This document shows, piece after piece, positions 11,761 to 24,439 of a stretch of DNA of 64,000 nt (its first letter is position 1; every line of letters starts with the position of its first letter). Where the stretch lies: the NCBI RefSeq assembly GCF_029784155.1, contig NC_073693.1, positions 283,233,456-283,297,455 on the forward strand. The letters are read 5' to 3'. Origin of the DNA: Uranotaenia lowii. Taxonomy: Eukaryota; Arthropoda; Insecta; Diptera; Culicidae. The notes below the pieces were generated by a model. That model ran no database searches. It worked only from the letters and a program-made list of their open reading frames with translations, and was not told where the DNA came from. Both the position numbers and the translations under genes were made by a program.

Positions 11761-12483
11761 CACGCTCTTTTTTTTAAACTCAAAATTAAGTAGTTTTGGT
11801 TCAAAACAGCACTTCGGTGGCTTCCCTCAACTTTGAGTTTGACTGGGCAATAGCAAAACTAAGTTCTGATAGGCATACTCAATACTAAGTTCGGCAGCCG
11901 AACTCGAATTTATCCTTTTTTTTTCGAGGGTAGCTTTTTTTCAGGGAATTAAAGGATGATTAAAATTTGTCGTACCCGGATGCTGCTGTTCCGGTACATT
12001 GCATTGCAATTACAGAGCGGTGGAAAGTTTTGACATTCCCGGTCAAAGAAAACTTCCGGATGTTACTTCCCACGGGAAGTAAACAACATCCGGAAGTTTC
12101 CGGACATTCCAAGCCGCTCACCGTATGATGACAATGACGGACAGAATTTTACGCTGACACGGTGAACATGCATTCATTATGAAGTTCCTTCATAGTCGTC
12201 CGGTAATTGTTCCGGAACGACATAATTTTGCGACGTGTTCGTTGGTTGCTGTTCTGTGTGTTTTCAGTCCAACAAAGAGAGTTCAATTTTTAGTTCATAA
12301 GGTCGAACTCAGCTTTGATCCCTCGCCGAAGGAAAAAAAGGGATACATTTTGAGTTCGCAGTTCGAACTCCGTTTTGATCCATCGCAAGGAGGAAAAAAG
12401 GGTACTTAACTTTAAGTTCATAGAATCGAACTATGTTTTGAACCTCGGTCATACTTAATTTTGAGTTAAAAAAAAAGAGCGTG
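11761..12483. mobile_element. Non-autonomous TIR element, family B copy 2
   Basis: 723 bp, near-identical to 6606..7345 including TIRs (CACGCTC...GAGCGTG) and the internal palindrome. It differs by small indels, such as a deletion near 12258. TG flanks both ends, matching the 2-bp pattern at copy 1. The high similarity implies relatively recent activity. Confidence 0.82.
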
Positions 12484-13197
12484 TGGTTTTAGTCGGGAGT
12501 GTTTGACACTCCAGGGACTGTGACGGGTAAAAATTTCTGGGACAGATGAGGGTTGATAACCAAAATAAATTCCGCCACGGACACTCAGACCGTGACCAGT
12601 CAAAATGACTGATAAAATTTATACCCTTATAACTCAAACAGGATGGACAATTTTCGCTCACTTTTTATCTATATTCTAAACTGTGAGCCTTAAGGGATTT
12701 TTGGTGTGCAGAAGTGTGTATATCATAAAAAAAAATTGATTTTTGATGTAAAGTCATGATTATTTGAGAAAAAAGTTCTCGGATTGACCACTGTGAGGCG
12801 CTCCAAGTTTTTTGGTCCGTTAAGTTGACAAACTGAACTTTCCGTAAAAGCTTGGCATCAAGTTAGGGGCGATAAGGGCATAATGGCCACCTTAAGAAAG
12901 ACGCTAATTTAACCATAGAAACCATAGCTATAGTATATGAGTTTCATAGTTTCGTGTTCAGACACTTAAACAGTCTATTTCTCAACTGGCTGAAACTTGA
13001 AAAAGTAGATGAAAACTTTAAAAAAGGCATTTTAAAATTTTTTTGTCGAAAGCTGAAAATCAGTCACTGTAGGGGCATAATGAAAACTCCCACTCCCCAC
13101 CCCCAGTATAAGCACCATTAATCAGGGCACGATGAGCATTTTCTGCCATAGAATCTAGCAGCGAATTCAACTCGATGAAGTCAATTGAATTATAGAG
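12484..13197. other. Intergenic, nothing recognised
   Basis: No gene or terminal repeat was identified. The sequence is slightly less AT-rich than average near 13080..13140. Confidence 0.4.
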
Positions 13198-13204
13198 CTA
13201 CAGC

Positions 13205-13995
13205 CACAGAGAACAGACGTACAAGCTAGCCCACGAAACTTGTGTAAAAATTCCAACACCCTTTTTGAACCAATATTTGTTTTTTGGCTGGGCCATCAGA
13301 TGTCTCCAAACACACCAAAGAGAGATGTCAAAACAAAACTGAGAAACAAATAACAAAACTTAAGTCAGTTTTAAACAGGTCGTATGAGCAACTTGGCATG
13401 TCAGAAATTCGCTGTTGGAGTTTCGTTTCACATTCATCACGTTGCAAAAAAAAAGTGTCCTAAAATTTTGCCGCTATTTTCTTCAAACTAGCAAAAAACA
13501 CTAAATTTTAAACAATGGGATGCAAATGAGATACGTGAATGAAACCCGCTTTGAGATGCCTAGAACCAGTATTGCTGAGTGAAAATGATCGTCAAGAATG
13601 TTCTTGTTTGACTGGACATAGTTGATGCTTCCTCTGACTTCGATAACTATTCAAGAAATTCAAAAGCTTGATCCAAAACTTGTCAGTTATTCTCTGCCGC
13701 AGTAGTACTAAAATAAAAAAGTAAAATTTTTCCAATTTAAAAGTAATTCTAATTTTTTAAAAAAATTGAGCCGTTCGTTTTACTGAGATATTGGTTAATT
13801 TATTCATGATTTCATATACGATTACGCCGTTTCGAAAACTGAGCTTTTTTAGAGTTGATTTGTAACTTCTGAACGGCGCAACAGATGGCATTGTTTCCAG
13901 TCAATTTTTAACGTATTTTTCTGATGATAGCTTTTAAATTTTTACTCACTTTTCTGGAGATTTTTTTGTTCGACCTTGTACGTCTGTTCTCTGTG
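13205..13995. mobile_element. TIR element with 21-bp perfect ends and 7-bp duplication
   Basis: The first 21 bp, beginning CACAGAGAACAGACGTACAA, are exactly inverted at the right end (ending 13995). CTACAGC flanks both sides (13198..13204 and 13996..14002), a perfect 7-bp target duplication. The 791-bp interior has no transposase frame. The superfamily is unclear: CACAG resembles hAT-type ends but hAT duplications are 8 bp. Confidence 0.8.
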
Positions 13996-14015
13996 CTACA
14001 GCTTGACTTGTTCAA

Positions 14016-14095
14016 TCTGACGATTTGGCCTATTGGTTAGGTGTCAGAGAGGTTATCAGACGACTCGAGTTCGATTCCTGGTCGAGGTCGATTTT
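14016..14095 (+). repeat. tRNA-like (SINE head) sequence, degenerate
   Basis: An A-box-like TGGCCTATTGGTTAGG is followed, at normal tRNA spacing, by a B-box-like GAGTTCGATTCC. The arms do not pair well enough for a working tRNA, so a tRNA-derived SINE head or pseudogene is more likely. No poly(A) tail or target duplication was found. Confidence 0.35.
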
Positions 14096-14884
14096 TTTTT
14101 CATTTACCTTTCATGATCGGATTCAAATGTTTCTTTTACGTTTTCAGCATCAAGTATCGTTCTAATTTTTGGAGTATATTAAATTGGTATCATGTTGTTA
14201 GAAAATGCAAAGGACGGAGAGTTGCTAATTTTGTTTATCAAAAAGATGAAATGAAAACAAGAAAATAGGATACTTTATCTCTTTTTTCTTATTTTCTTCC
14301 ATATCTTTTTGTAAAAATTTTGCAAATCACTGTCTTTTGCATTTTCTGACAGCGTGTAGTTTCGAATTTATATGTTGCAAAAGTTAGATCGATACATGAA
14401 CCCGTAAATGAACTAGAAGCGTTTTTGTGGGAGTTAAAAAAAAGATATTTTCAAAGATAAAGGAGACTTGATCTTTATTAAAGAAGACTTACTTGATCCT
14501 TTAATCAAGGTGCCTTAAGCTTTGGCAAAATCTAAAGATACAAGTTCCATTGACTTATTTGGCCATATAAGTATCACAGTTAATAAGTGTCAGACAAACA
14601 GAATTCTAAAAGTTTTCTTTCAAGTTTCCTAGAGTTTACTATTGCTTTAAAAATATGGCGTTAAAAAATACATATTATACTCTAACGATTGACACATTGG
14701 AAAAGATATTTTAATTATATTTTTTTTCGTGTGGGAAACATTTTGAAGTGATAAAAACAGGTCTTCAAGTCACATTTTGTTAGATTTTTCAATTTGCTCT
14801 GCTGCTAAAATTACGTGAGTTCCTCATTGAAAAATCTCAAATATTGGCAAATATTGGCATGAAGCGTGAGAACAAGAATGTTCA

Positions 14885-15690
14885 TAAGACCGCTGCAATA
14901 GAATGACTTTTTGCTCCCATATGTTTTTTCTATGCCTTTTGGGTTATCAAACATTAGTGTAAAGTTTGAGATGATTTGGTTGATTCCTGAGTTAGCGCAA
15001 CGCGTTTTAATTTTATATGGAAATTTTTATGGAACAAGAAATTTTTTCGTAATAATTCATCCTGAAAACCAAAAAGTTTTGAAATGAAGTTTGTATTTCT
15101 TAAACTTAATTGTTTGCTAACATGAGAAGAGGCTAAGTTTTTCATGGAAAATATTATAACCATTTCAAAATAAAAAAAATCTGAATTAAATGAAAATTAT
15201 TTAAAAATGGCTGGTTTTGCTGGCTAGAGCCTTCACAAATTTCAAGAAATGTTTTTGTCAATGTTTTTTTTGCAGAGCAGTTTTTTGCGAAACAAAGGAA
15301 AAAAGTGACCCATGATACCCCACACTCCCCAATATTTTTTGAAATTTGTTTTTAAATGAAATTGAATATCTTTTATGGGGTAAAAGTTAGGTTTAAGATT
15401 TATTTTCAAGAAATGTCCTTGCAAGCGTCAAAGAATATTTAAAAATTCAAAGACTTTTTTTTTAAACTTTCATTACATCTCCGGTGATTTTTGAATGAAA
15501 ATTTTGTTTTCGCATGCGAATTTCCATACAAAATTAAAACTCTTTGTGCTAATTCAGGACTAAATGAATCGCTTAAACTTTTTTTTTCGCTATTTGTAGT
15601 AGTAAAAACAAACAAAAAAAATTATGGAAGGTGTAAAAATGTATAAACTTGAAATTCTCATACAAAGCTTGCAGCGGTCTAATGTTCATA
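14885..15690. repeat. Diverged fold-back element, about 800 bp
   Basis: The left arm at about 14885..15036 is inverted at about 15520..15685: GACCGCTGCA near 14889 versus TGCAGCGGTC near 15671, and a TTTTAATTTTATATGGAAAT-type segment near 15005 versus its inverse near 15520. The arms are imperfect, so the element is old. No coding region. Confidence 0.5.
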
Positions 15691-16739
15691 CATCATAAAA
15701 TACATGAATTACTAAATTATGCATTTTTTATTTATCTTCCTTTCTTGAGGATTAAACCGATTAATGTTTGTACGCAACAACTTTGGCTATGACGAATTTA
15801 AGATTTCCTCGAGTCATTAACAGTTTAATTTATACTTTTATTTTGTTTACTTTATGAAATTTCGAGGTTTTTTAAACATTAGATTCAAGCATGTTTTTTA
15901 ACTCTTCTATGAGAAAGCCATTGCTTTTTTTGTTTACGCGTTTTCTAATTCCATCAAAACTTTAAATAATATCAAATGAAAGTATTTAATGACAGTAAAA
16001 TGACGATAGATTAACGGAAAAATAAATGAAAAAAATTATGGAAATTCCATTAGAAAGGAATTCATTAACGTAAATGTGATTCTACTAGATGAGCTTAAAT
16101 TGTCTTTGCAGAGTTCTACAATAAATTTACGATTAAATACAACCATAGAATATTAACTGCTATAAAAAACAAACGAGAAAATTAAACGGAGAAAACCAGA
16201 ACAGAACGAAAATCAATAGAAGAAACCAGAATCCCATTTTAGAACTAGACAATCATTTTTTTTTATATCCAGCCAAGAAAAAGGATAAATCAAATTATCG
16301 TTCAGAGTGCAATTCATTATCTAGAATCTCGAATTTTGAATCATAATTCAAAATAAGACTTCACAGTTAAACATTTTTTCAGGATTCTGGTGTAGAATTC
16401 AGATTACAATTTCGTATTCATTGAGTGAGAGTTTGAACTCAAGATGAAAGATAATAAAACGTTCGATTTCAAAATTTTGGGTCACCCCAATTGAAAACGA
16501 CGACAGCAGGTTGACACTTGCAGAACTTGTGCTTTGTTGATACCAAAAGCAAAACACTTGTTTAATGTAATAAAAATTTTACGATTTACAAGGACATATT
16601 CAAGATTTTTTTGATAAACCCCATAAAAACACAAGCAAAACTACATAAGCATTCTACAGGCAAATTTCTTAGATCCTTTGTCTTCAAGGTTAGCAAGTAC
16701 GTAACAGTCTTATTTGCATATTTTATTTGGTCACTTTAA
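15691..16739. other. AT-rich intergenic, nothing recognised
   Basis: Very AT-rich sequence with no credible gene, RNA or paired terminal repeat found. Confidence 0.4.
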
Positions 16740-17540
16740 GAAACAATCCTCGGGATCATGTACCTACTAAACCAACCAATGATCTCGAAATTCGAGTGTT
16801 CCCGTAACTCGAGAGCGGGTTCTCAAAACCTACCGTCATCGTAAGTTTCGAAAGGCTTAGGTAATTGGTTTATCTTGCCAAGTGCAGCTTTGAGGGCAAT
16901 CAACTAGGATATGCCGTGGAATTTCCCGCAATTCAAAGTCCTAAAACCTAAAGAGCAGGTCCCTGTTCCATGCTAATACTATAGAATTGGGAAGCTGACA
17001 AACCCTCAACCGTCCGAAGGGCTTCGGGAAATCCCCGGACCGTTGGAGCAACTTGATCCGATGTCGGTCTTTGGTGTTGGGTCCTATTTTTGTTGTTGTC
17101 GTCTAGTGAGCCCTCATTGTGCCAACGACCATGGACCCGAACCGAAAAGGTTTCGAAAATTTTATTCCGGGAAATTCCCAGATGTTCCGTTTTTCTGAGC
17201 TGCCTTTTTCGAGAGACCTTCTGATCCTAGGGCTAGGGCCAGCGCTATGCGCTGAACAAATTCCTTCAATGCAGGGCAAGTTTGAGTATTATTTTCCTTT
17301 TCTCTTGCTTTCTTAAATTCCCAAGCCAAAATTGGGGGCCGGATCGGAATCAGCTATCGTTGATATAATTTCAAAGTTAAAGGAAGGAAAAACAAAACAC
17401 AAATAATGGGCGGATGGTCGCCGGCTGCACCCGCAGTGCAAAGAGCCGGGCCAAAATCGGATGCGTGTTTGAGCAAGGACACGGTAGCCAAAGAAATTAC
17501 CTGAGCCGACCGATTCTACCTGGTAGGTGGATTCAAATCT
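16740..17540. other. Less AT-rich block, possible retroelement relic
   Basis: Roughly 800 bp of near-balanced composition inside AT-rich DNA. A plus-strand frame from 17119 encodes about 65 residues (starts MDPNRKGFENFIPG) without a recognisable domain. The composition resembles 5' regions of non-LTR elements, but no reverse transcriptase or tail is attached, so identity is open. Confidence 0.25.
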
Positions 17541-17585
17541 GAAGAGTGAAAAAGAAAAAAGAAAAAGGCAGATACGTCACAATTA

Positions 17586-18625
17586 GTGGTATGAATAAGG
17601 TTTAGCAATTGCTTCGATAGCTTTTACTTAGCTCGAAATCAATTAAAGCAAAAGTCCAAAGCATTTGCTTAGTTTGGTATGAATAAACATTTGCTTAGTG
17701 GATGTGTACTAAAGTCTTAGAACATAGCTTTTGCTTCAAAAAATAGAGCTATCCAACCAGCAGAATCTGAAGTTTTCTAAAGTAAAATAAAAGAAGACGA
17801 TCAGAAAATTGAAAAGTACGGCTAAAGTAGCCTTGAAGTCAACGAAGCGGTTGGTGGGTGTAAGAACGACCGGAATTTTTTTGGTAAATGCGTGCTCGTA
17901 TGTTGATGTTTAAAGAAAAATGAAAACATATTCGAATATTGTCAAACAAAAAATTGCCAAACTTTAATATTTATCATTAGCTCTTCCACATGTATTCGGA
18001 TCGGGATAATCCGATGTATAAAAAAATAGCAATAGGCGCGCATTTTAATTGAGATTTTTTTAAATCTTAGGATTATAACAAAATTATATAAAAATGATAG
18101 ATCTGTATAATATTTTAAATTATTACAATTTATTTCTTACTTTGAGCCAATTGGGACTTCATCCACTATAGCCGGATTTTTTTTAATTTGAAATATTTAC
18201 TAATTGATTTGTTTAATTTCATCTTAGACGAATGATTTTATACAACGACAAGAATATGAAAAAAGTTGGGTTATCACTTCGACTTTTCTTTATCCATGTT
18301 GAAAATGCCTTTTTGAATTGTTTTGAAGTGAAATATTGCTAATTTGATAAATTCATAACGTTATGAACGATTTTTTTATTGGAAAAGTCTGCTACCGAGC
18401 ATGCTTCGAAAATAGAGCTATTGCTTGGAGATTTGCCGAACAATTGCTTTAGATTCGAGCTTTATTCATACCAAACTAGCTTGTTCTAAAAGTAAAAGCT
18501 CCTGACTGAGAAAACAGCTGTCAAAAAAAACTTTATTCATAACAACCGAAGCAATTGCTTTAAGCGACTGCTCGACTGCTCGATTTAGTTTAGCAAAAGC
18601 AATTACTAGGTTTTTTTCATACCAC
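17586..18625. mobile_element. TIR element GTGGTATGAATAA, about 1040 bp
   Basis: The left end GTGGTATGAATAAGGTTTAG is mirrored at 18601..18625 (CTAGGTTTTTTTCATACCAC). Subterminal regions repeat AGCAATTGCTT, AAAGCAA and TTTGCTT motifs in both orientations. The interior is AT-rich with no transposase. A target duplication could not be fixed. Confidence 0.6.
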
Positions 18626-19859
18626 CCAATATCTAGAACTCAATCAAAAATAAATTCAGTACCGTCAACTGGGGTAACATCAAACACTTTTCATCTTCAA
18701 TCCTTTCTTTAAAAAAAATATATATTCACAGATAATCATACCGCTAATGCATGAAAAAGTTTTGGTCAGTGGTTTAAGGTTGATAGGACATCAAATTGAC
18801 GCAGTCAGAAAAAATATTGATTTCTTCAGTTATTTTAAATTTTCTAATAACACGCGGCTTTCACTTTATTCAGAAAAATTTTTTGATAAATTTGTGATGA
18901 CATAATGCATAAAAAACCAATTGCAGTAATTTTTATTTTTGTTCGAATTTATATTACTTTTTTCTGTCAACAATGCTTGAATAAGGAAAAGCATAACGTT
19001 TCTGCATACATTTAGGTGTAAAAAATACTACAACAAATTTAGATGAAAAAAAGATATTATTTCTAAATGTAAGAATAGTTTTCGACAGTATTGAATCACT
19101 TCATTAACACTTATTTTTATTCATTAGTAAACAAACGAAGTTCGAATCGCTTCGTTATTGACGTCAAATGATGAATTGTTTAATAAACACATGGCCGTAG
19201 AAAACGAAGGGGGGGGGGGCTTGGGGTTAAACCCCTCTCCTCTTAAGATAGAAAACTGCCAAGCGGAATGTTTTTCTAAACTCATAATTTCAATTTCCTA
19301 AGTAAAAAACAGGACTAAAGCGAATCCCTCGTAATCTTTTCCCGGGTATCAATTCTACTACACTTTTTCAAAAAATTTCTCACTTGTTGATAAAAATTTA
19401 GTCTTCAATATCAAAATCCAATAAGATTTTGTCCAAGTTCTTTCACTTTATTTGCATAATCAAACGAAAATTTCTATGGAGTCTTTATAATTATAAATTT
19501 TAAAAACAATTTTTCAAGTGTTTTCCTGCAAGAATTTCATTGAATTTTTTTTCAAATTTTCTAGAATATAGACCGGATTTTCAGGAAATTTTTTAAATAA
19601 AAGTCTCGGATTTTGTCCGGTTGGGACAAATCTCGGTTTTGTATTTCAAACTTAAATAAGATGCAATTTGCATATTTGAACTCATCGTTTCGGAATATGA
19701 AAAGAAAATAAATTACAAACCATTTTTAAATTTGGATTTGAAATTTATGATTTTAATTCATATTAAGAATTGGAATCACTTAAGTTCCATCCTTCGCCAT
19801 TTTCTTTTAGATTTATGAGTTGAATTACGCATTCATTCGTTATTGAAGAAAAGTAAATA

Positions 19860-20865
19860 TACACGCAGCGAAAAGATTTTTTATTTCAAAGGAAAGTGCA
19901 GCGAAAACAAAGGAAAATTTCCTTTGATTTTGGGATAAATAAAAATTTCTTTGTTTCAAATGCATTTTCGTTTGTTTCAAAGTATTTGTCTTTTGAAAAA
20001 TCTTTGATTCAAAATATTGATACTTTGGAACAAAAAACCGTTTCTTTTGATTCAAAGTTGCTTTCTTTTGCCACAAGGTAATTTAATTTAGATTTAAAAG
20101 CATTTATCCATTGAACCATTTTCTATTTATTCCAATTGGAAGCGTCATATTCTGTTGTTTTGAAATTCCTATCAAGAATTTCAAATAATAAAAAGAAAGG
20201 ATTTCAAATTTAAAATTTATTTTTATTCACAAATAAATGAAACACTGGGTCACACAATGGTTCACTTTAATCGAATCATCCGGTTTAAATTTTCGTGGAC
20301 CTGATCGCTGGATTGGAGCGGTGTCACCTCGGTTGAGGAATTCAGGGACTTGGAAAACCATCTATCGGCCGTGGTCCTGTAAAATTTCAAGCACTTATTG
20401 AAAATCTTCAATATTCATTCTTTAATACATAAACTTACCATACTTTATCCTGAATCCTCCTAACTAAGCTAACTCTGATTCACATTTTCACAAGACCAGC
20501 CAAACCGATTTTTCGTTTTAAATTCTTCTTACTCAATGCAAAAAACCTTCTAAGTTTGAAGTTTTTATTTTAAGAAATTATTCCTTTGCATTGAATACAT
20601 TTTTCTTTGGTTGAAAGAAAATTTACTTTGTTTCCAAATAAATATGCAATTGAACAAATGTCTTTTGAATCAAAGAATTTGTTTAAAATCAAAGTCCAAA
20701 ATTATTCGATTCAAAAAATTAATTCTTTCTTTCAAAAATTATTTATTTAAAACAAAACCATAATTCATTGATTCAAAGAAAACAGGAGATTGAATCGAAA
20801 AAATTAATTTTTTGAATCAAAGTCAGTTTTGTTTTGTTTCAAAATCCAAGTTTTCTCTGCGTGTA
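19860..20865. mobile_element. TIR element TACACGCAG with TTTGATTCAAAG micro-repeats
   Basis: 1006 bp with ends TACACGCAGCGAAAA and TTTTCTCTGCGTGTA. Both arms (about 19875..20080 and 20575..20850) are packed with variants of the palindromic motif TTTGATTCAAAG. The middle 20100..20520 is unique and carries a gene-end-like module on the minus strand. The layout parallels the family A element at 4759 although the sequences are unrelated. Confidence 0.72.
20216..20489 (-). other. Gene-3'-end-like module inside the TACACGCAG element
   Basis: On the minus strand a donor GTAAGTTT begins at 20438 and an acceptor TTTTACAG ends at 20377, defining a 62-nt intron. Splicing rebuilds a codon (TG|G, Trp), and the frame stays open for about 50 residues across the junction, e.g. 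VRRIQDKVW|TTADRWFSKS, ending in TGA (plus 20262..20264). AATAAA signals follow at plus 20222..20227 and 20216..20221. The frame and codon choice look protein-like, so a captured host terminal exon is plausible. The protein family is not recognised. Confidence 0.45.
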
Positions 20866-20869
20866 TTGA

Positions 20870-22995
20870 AAACCAAAAACTCGGAATTAGAATAAGAGAT
20901 TTCCGGGTGAGGGCTCTGATACAAATTGAGCTTTTTGGTTCATAGTTCAGTTTTGTTATAGGTCAAAATAACAATGTGAGAATTTCAATTAATACACAGA
21001 GAAAAATATTTGCGCTAGATTACGCGTCTACAGGAACATAAATATGATTGTTGGGCTCTAACCCGAAAATTCGATTAAACCAACCATCAGATTATGCGAT
21101 GCCACGAACAGACATACATATGTCTGAACTAGCAATACTTAATCCAATAGAATGGCTGTTTTAGCCGTAACAGATATTTCCCCTGAATGAAGAAAATCGT
21201 GAATCTTAAATATGAAAGGGATTAATTTAGGCAAAAATCTTCCTTTTTTATGAAACGCATATATTAATTCGATTTTTGAGGTCTTACATGGAAATTTCGA
21301 GTTAAGCTGGTAGTAGTTAGCCACCATGGCCCTGAAAGAAAAATAGGTCCCCTTAAAAGTCTGACCGAGAGTATAATGTAAATATTGGAATAACCTACGC
21401 GACATCATTGCCCAAAATAGGTGTTTCTGAAACGAAGTGACAATTTTTTACAAAAAAGCAACTTGAAAAAAATTAGTTTTACCTTTCCGCTACTTGGGGA
21501 CCGTCATCTTTTCCAGAAAAAAACTCAAACATCTCCTTATTCTTCAACTTTTTTTTAATTTCCTAAACAAATATAGATATTGCTCGTTCGTCTCGGATAT
21601 CTAAGTAAGCTGAAAATATTCGAGGTCTAGTCAAGCATCAATGGCATTAGAAAAGCAGATGAGTAATCCTGTACAGGCGAATTAACGTCAATTTGTTAGT
21701 CGATATCGATGATTACGGGTTCAAACAAAAATTTGGGATATGGAAGAGCCAACCATGCGAACTCTAAAAACAACTCATATAGTTTTATGTTCGTGTAGGA
21801 GATTGCTGTTCCGTAATTTTGATTATTTATTATAAATTAAAATTTCATACTCTCTCAGAGTTAATGCCAACAAAAAAAAGAAGAAATCACAAATATAGAA
21901 TAAAATTTGGATTTATTTTGAGGATTTCGTTCTATGAATAAATCTAGATGTAAACTTAAAAAAGTTATTCTCTCAGGATTCTAATTATGATCTAAATTAA
22001 CCTTTCCACGCCATTTGTGTCAATATGACCCGAAGCGATATTTAAAATCGTCATTGTCATTACTCTTGGAAAAAATCGGAAAATATGAAATTTGGAACAT
22101 ATTACTAAAATCATGAGATACAAGAAGAGAAACAAGATACATAATCTGTAGAAAAAGTAACTTGCGGTGACCACCGGAAGTGCCCCTACTGGCATGTCGA
22201 AAGAAAACTTACACAATTGCCGTTCGAGTCAATATGACCAGAGAGTGTTCGCGCGTTCCTCTGATGACATATACTAACCAATTCTGAAGATATAAGATTC
22301 AGTGTTTAGGAAATTTATTCCAGTTTCTGAACCTATAAAATTTCAGTCGATGCAACTTATCCGAACGTCTGGTTTGTTCTCCGAACGAAAAAAAATCCCG
22401 AAAAAGATGTCACCTAAGAATGCCCATATCTTCTATTCGCTTAGTTGAATGATCGGAAGATAGGTAATTTGTTTAAAATTTTGTGGACGGCTTGGAAAGG
22501 TTGGAAATGAAAAATTTTTGTTGGTCAAAGCACTTGTACTTAATTCTTCAAGTGAAAATTCAGCTGAAAATATATTTTAGTGATTTGTAGTTACATTTTT
22601 TTTCGATCATATCGCTTTACCATCTGTATAGCATTCGCGAATTATATCAACGATGCAGTTGGCGAACACCTATTGAAAAACTTATTCGGTACATTTTCAC
22701 CACTTAAAATGGTAATGCGTGTGGTTAAAAATAATTAGATTGTAATCTGCTATTTTAATGAAATACAAAGAAAAATCTTTTTACTGAAGCCTTCAAAATC
22801 CCTTATTTATTTTTTAAAAGTAAAAAAAAATGGATACTAACATTCCTCCCTTTTTCCCCATTGACTACTAGGACGTGGCCGGCGCCGTTATTAATCTTTT
22901 TCAAATGGAGAGCATGAATGAGTGTTGTGCATTGTGAATGAAATGCTAATCCCAAGCACCATTATGTTGGCCCTTGCACAAAATTGATGGCCTCG
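20870..22995. other. Intergenic, old repeats only
   Basis: No gene recognised. Around 21990..22650 lies a diverged relative of the 10100..10620 repeat (TCAATATGACC motifs and a CGCTTTACCATCTGTATAGC copy). Open frames near 21139 and 21992 on the minus strand show no domain. Confidence 0.4.
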
Positions 22996-23000
22996 ATCAA

Positions 23001-23196
23001 TCACGGAGTAGCACCCATTGGCAAAGCAGAACTTGTTCTGCTTAGCCACGCCAGCGATAATATATGTTTTTTTTATTTAGTTCATTTTCTGAACACTTTT
23101 TGATTGTTGGTTGGTGTATAAACATATCTTCACAGCATTTCGAATTCAATGGTTTAAGGTAGCAGTCAACCAAGCTAAGCTAAGCTAAGCTAAACG
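23001..23196 (+). mobile_element. Short SINE-like retroelement with (AAGCT)n tail
   Basis: The head TCACGGAGTAGCACCCATTG and a GCAGAACTTGTTCTGC hairpin lead to CATTTCGAATTCAATGGTTT and a tail of repeated CTAAG/TAAGC units. The same head-to-tail order occurs inverted at 62103..62308, where a long target duplication proves insertion. It encodes nothing. The head has a weak A-box-like TAGCACCCATTGG. Confidence 0.55.
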
Positions 23197-24000
23197 TCAT
23201 AAAAAAATGGGTAGCTTCTAGGATAAGGTCAATCCGGTCTTGTTTATCTAGAAACCTGGAAAAATCCTGGCATTTAATTTCAAAATTGTCGACCAAAATG
23301 TGGGCAATATTCGGGCATAAATATTTGGACAAAACCGAGGAGTAACTCAACAAATATCATGAAAAAAAAATTCATCAAAACTCATTTCATCCATCAGCAG
23401 ATTGCATGCTTAAAAAAAACCTTTCATGATTTTTTTTTGTAAAACTTGCTCAAAAAATTTCGTTTGACGCAAAAAAACACAATCAGTTTTTTTTGTTTGA
23501 TTTGTCAATTACAGTGAATAAATCCGGGCAAAATTCGGGTTTTTTCAATAAAATCCGGGCAACCGGGTCAGACCGGACTTTTCCCAAATTTTGATAAAAA
23601 TATCCGAGCAAACCCGGATAAAACCGGGCAATCTGGCAAGCTTATTTTAAGAATTATTGTTGAAAGTTAGGATTTCAAATAAATAACTTTTAATGTGAAA
23701 TTACTTGTACCTGAATAATTAGAAATAACCTTTTTTTCTTTCTTTTCTATATGCATATATAGTTAGAGCAAAAATGTTATAGGAAAGATTTTGATACAGG
23801 TTTTTTAAAATAATCTTATGCAAAAAGCCAAATATTTCGGTAGAGTGAGACGTTTTTGAGCAGAGTTACATATAGACACTATAAACTTTATATATAAAAA
23901 TGGAGGCGGTTTCTTTGTAACATCATCACGTATAAACGGACGGTCGGAATGAAGTGAAATTAGGTATCTCAAACAAAATCAACTAAAAATGGGACACAAC

Positions 24001-24382
24001 CAAGGTTGCCGAAATCACAGAAAAATCTGTAATTTCACAGAATTCTGAGAAAATTTTCATCACAGAATCTGTGTCACAGAACACAGAATTTTGAAATTAT
24101 CACAGATTTCACAGAATTTTCAAACTTTGAATGGATTTCCGAAATCTTTTTTTTTGGACAGTATCAAATTTAGATTTCTTACTTTGAATTAGAAAGTATG
24201 ATAAAATTGGTCATGGTTATTGATTTTGCACAACTAAAATTGGAAAAAGACCCAATTTATCATGAGTTTTCTATGAAATTCAAGGAAATCGCATCACAGA
24301 AATCTGTCACAGAATTGTTGGGTAAAATCGCAGAAAGTCTGAATCATTTTTCTCAAAACACAGAATTTTTTCGGCAACCTTG
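24001..24382. mobile_element. hAT MITE CAAGGTTGCCGAAA, copy 1
   Basis: Perfect 14-bp TIRs CAAGGTTGCCGAAA/TTTCGGCAACCTTG and a perfect 8-bp target duplication GACACAAC (23993..24000 and 24383..24390) place it in the hAT superfamily. The interior is rich in TCACAGAAT motifs. An open frame at 24198..24446 runs out through the right TIR and is not a gene. Copies 2 and 3 are at 33455 and 59892. Confidence 0.9.
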
Positions 24383-24439
24383 GACACAACTCGAACAACT
24401 TAGTCTGGTTTTTATAACCAATGAAGACAAAAATTCGAA

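Noticed and set aside
23225..23640. Possible TIR element around repeated CCGGGCAA/CCGGTC motifs, with a similar motif near 19565..19630
   Set aside because: The supposed ends pair poorly and no target duplication was found.
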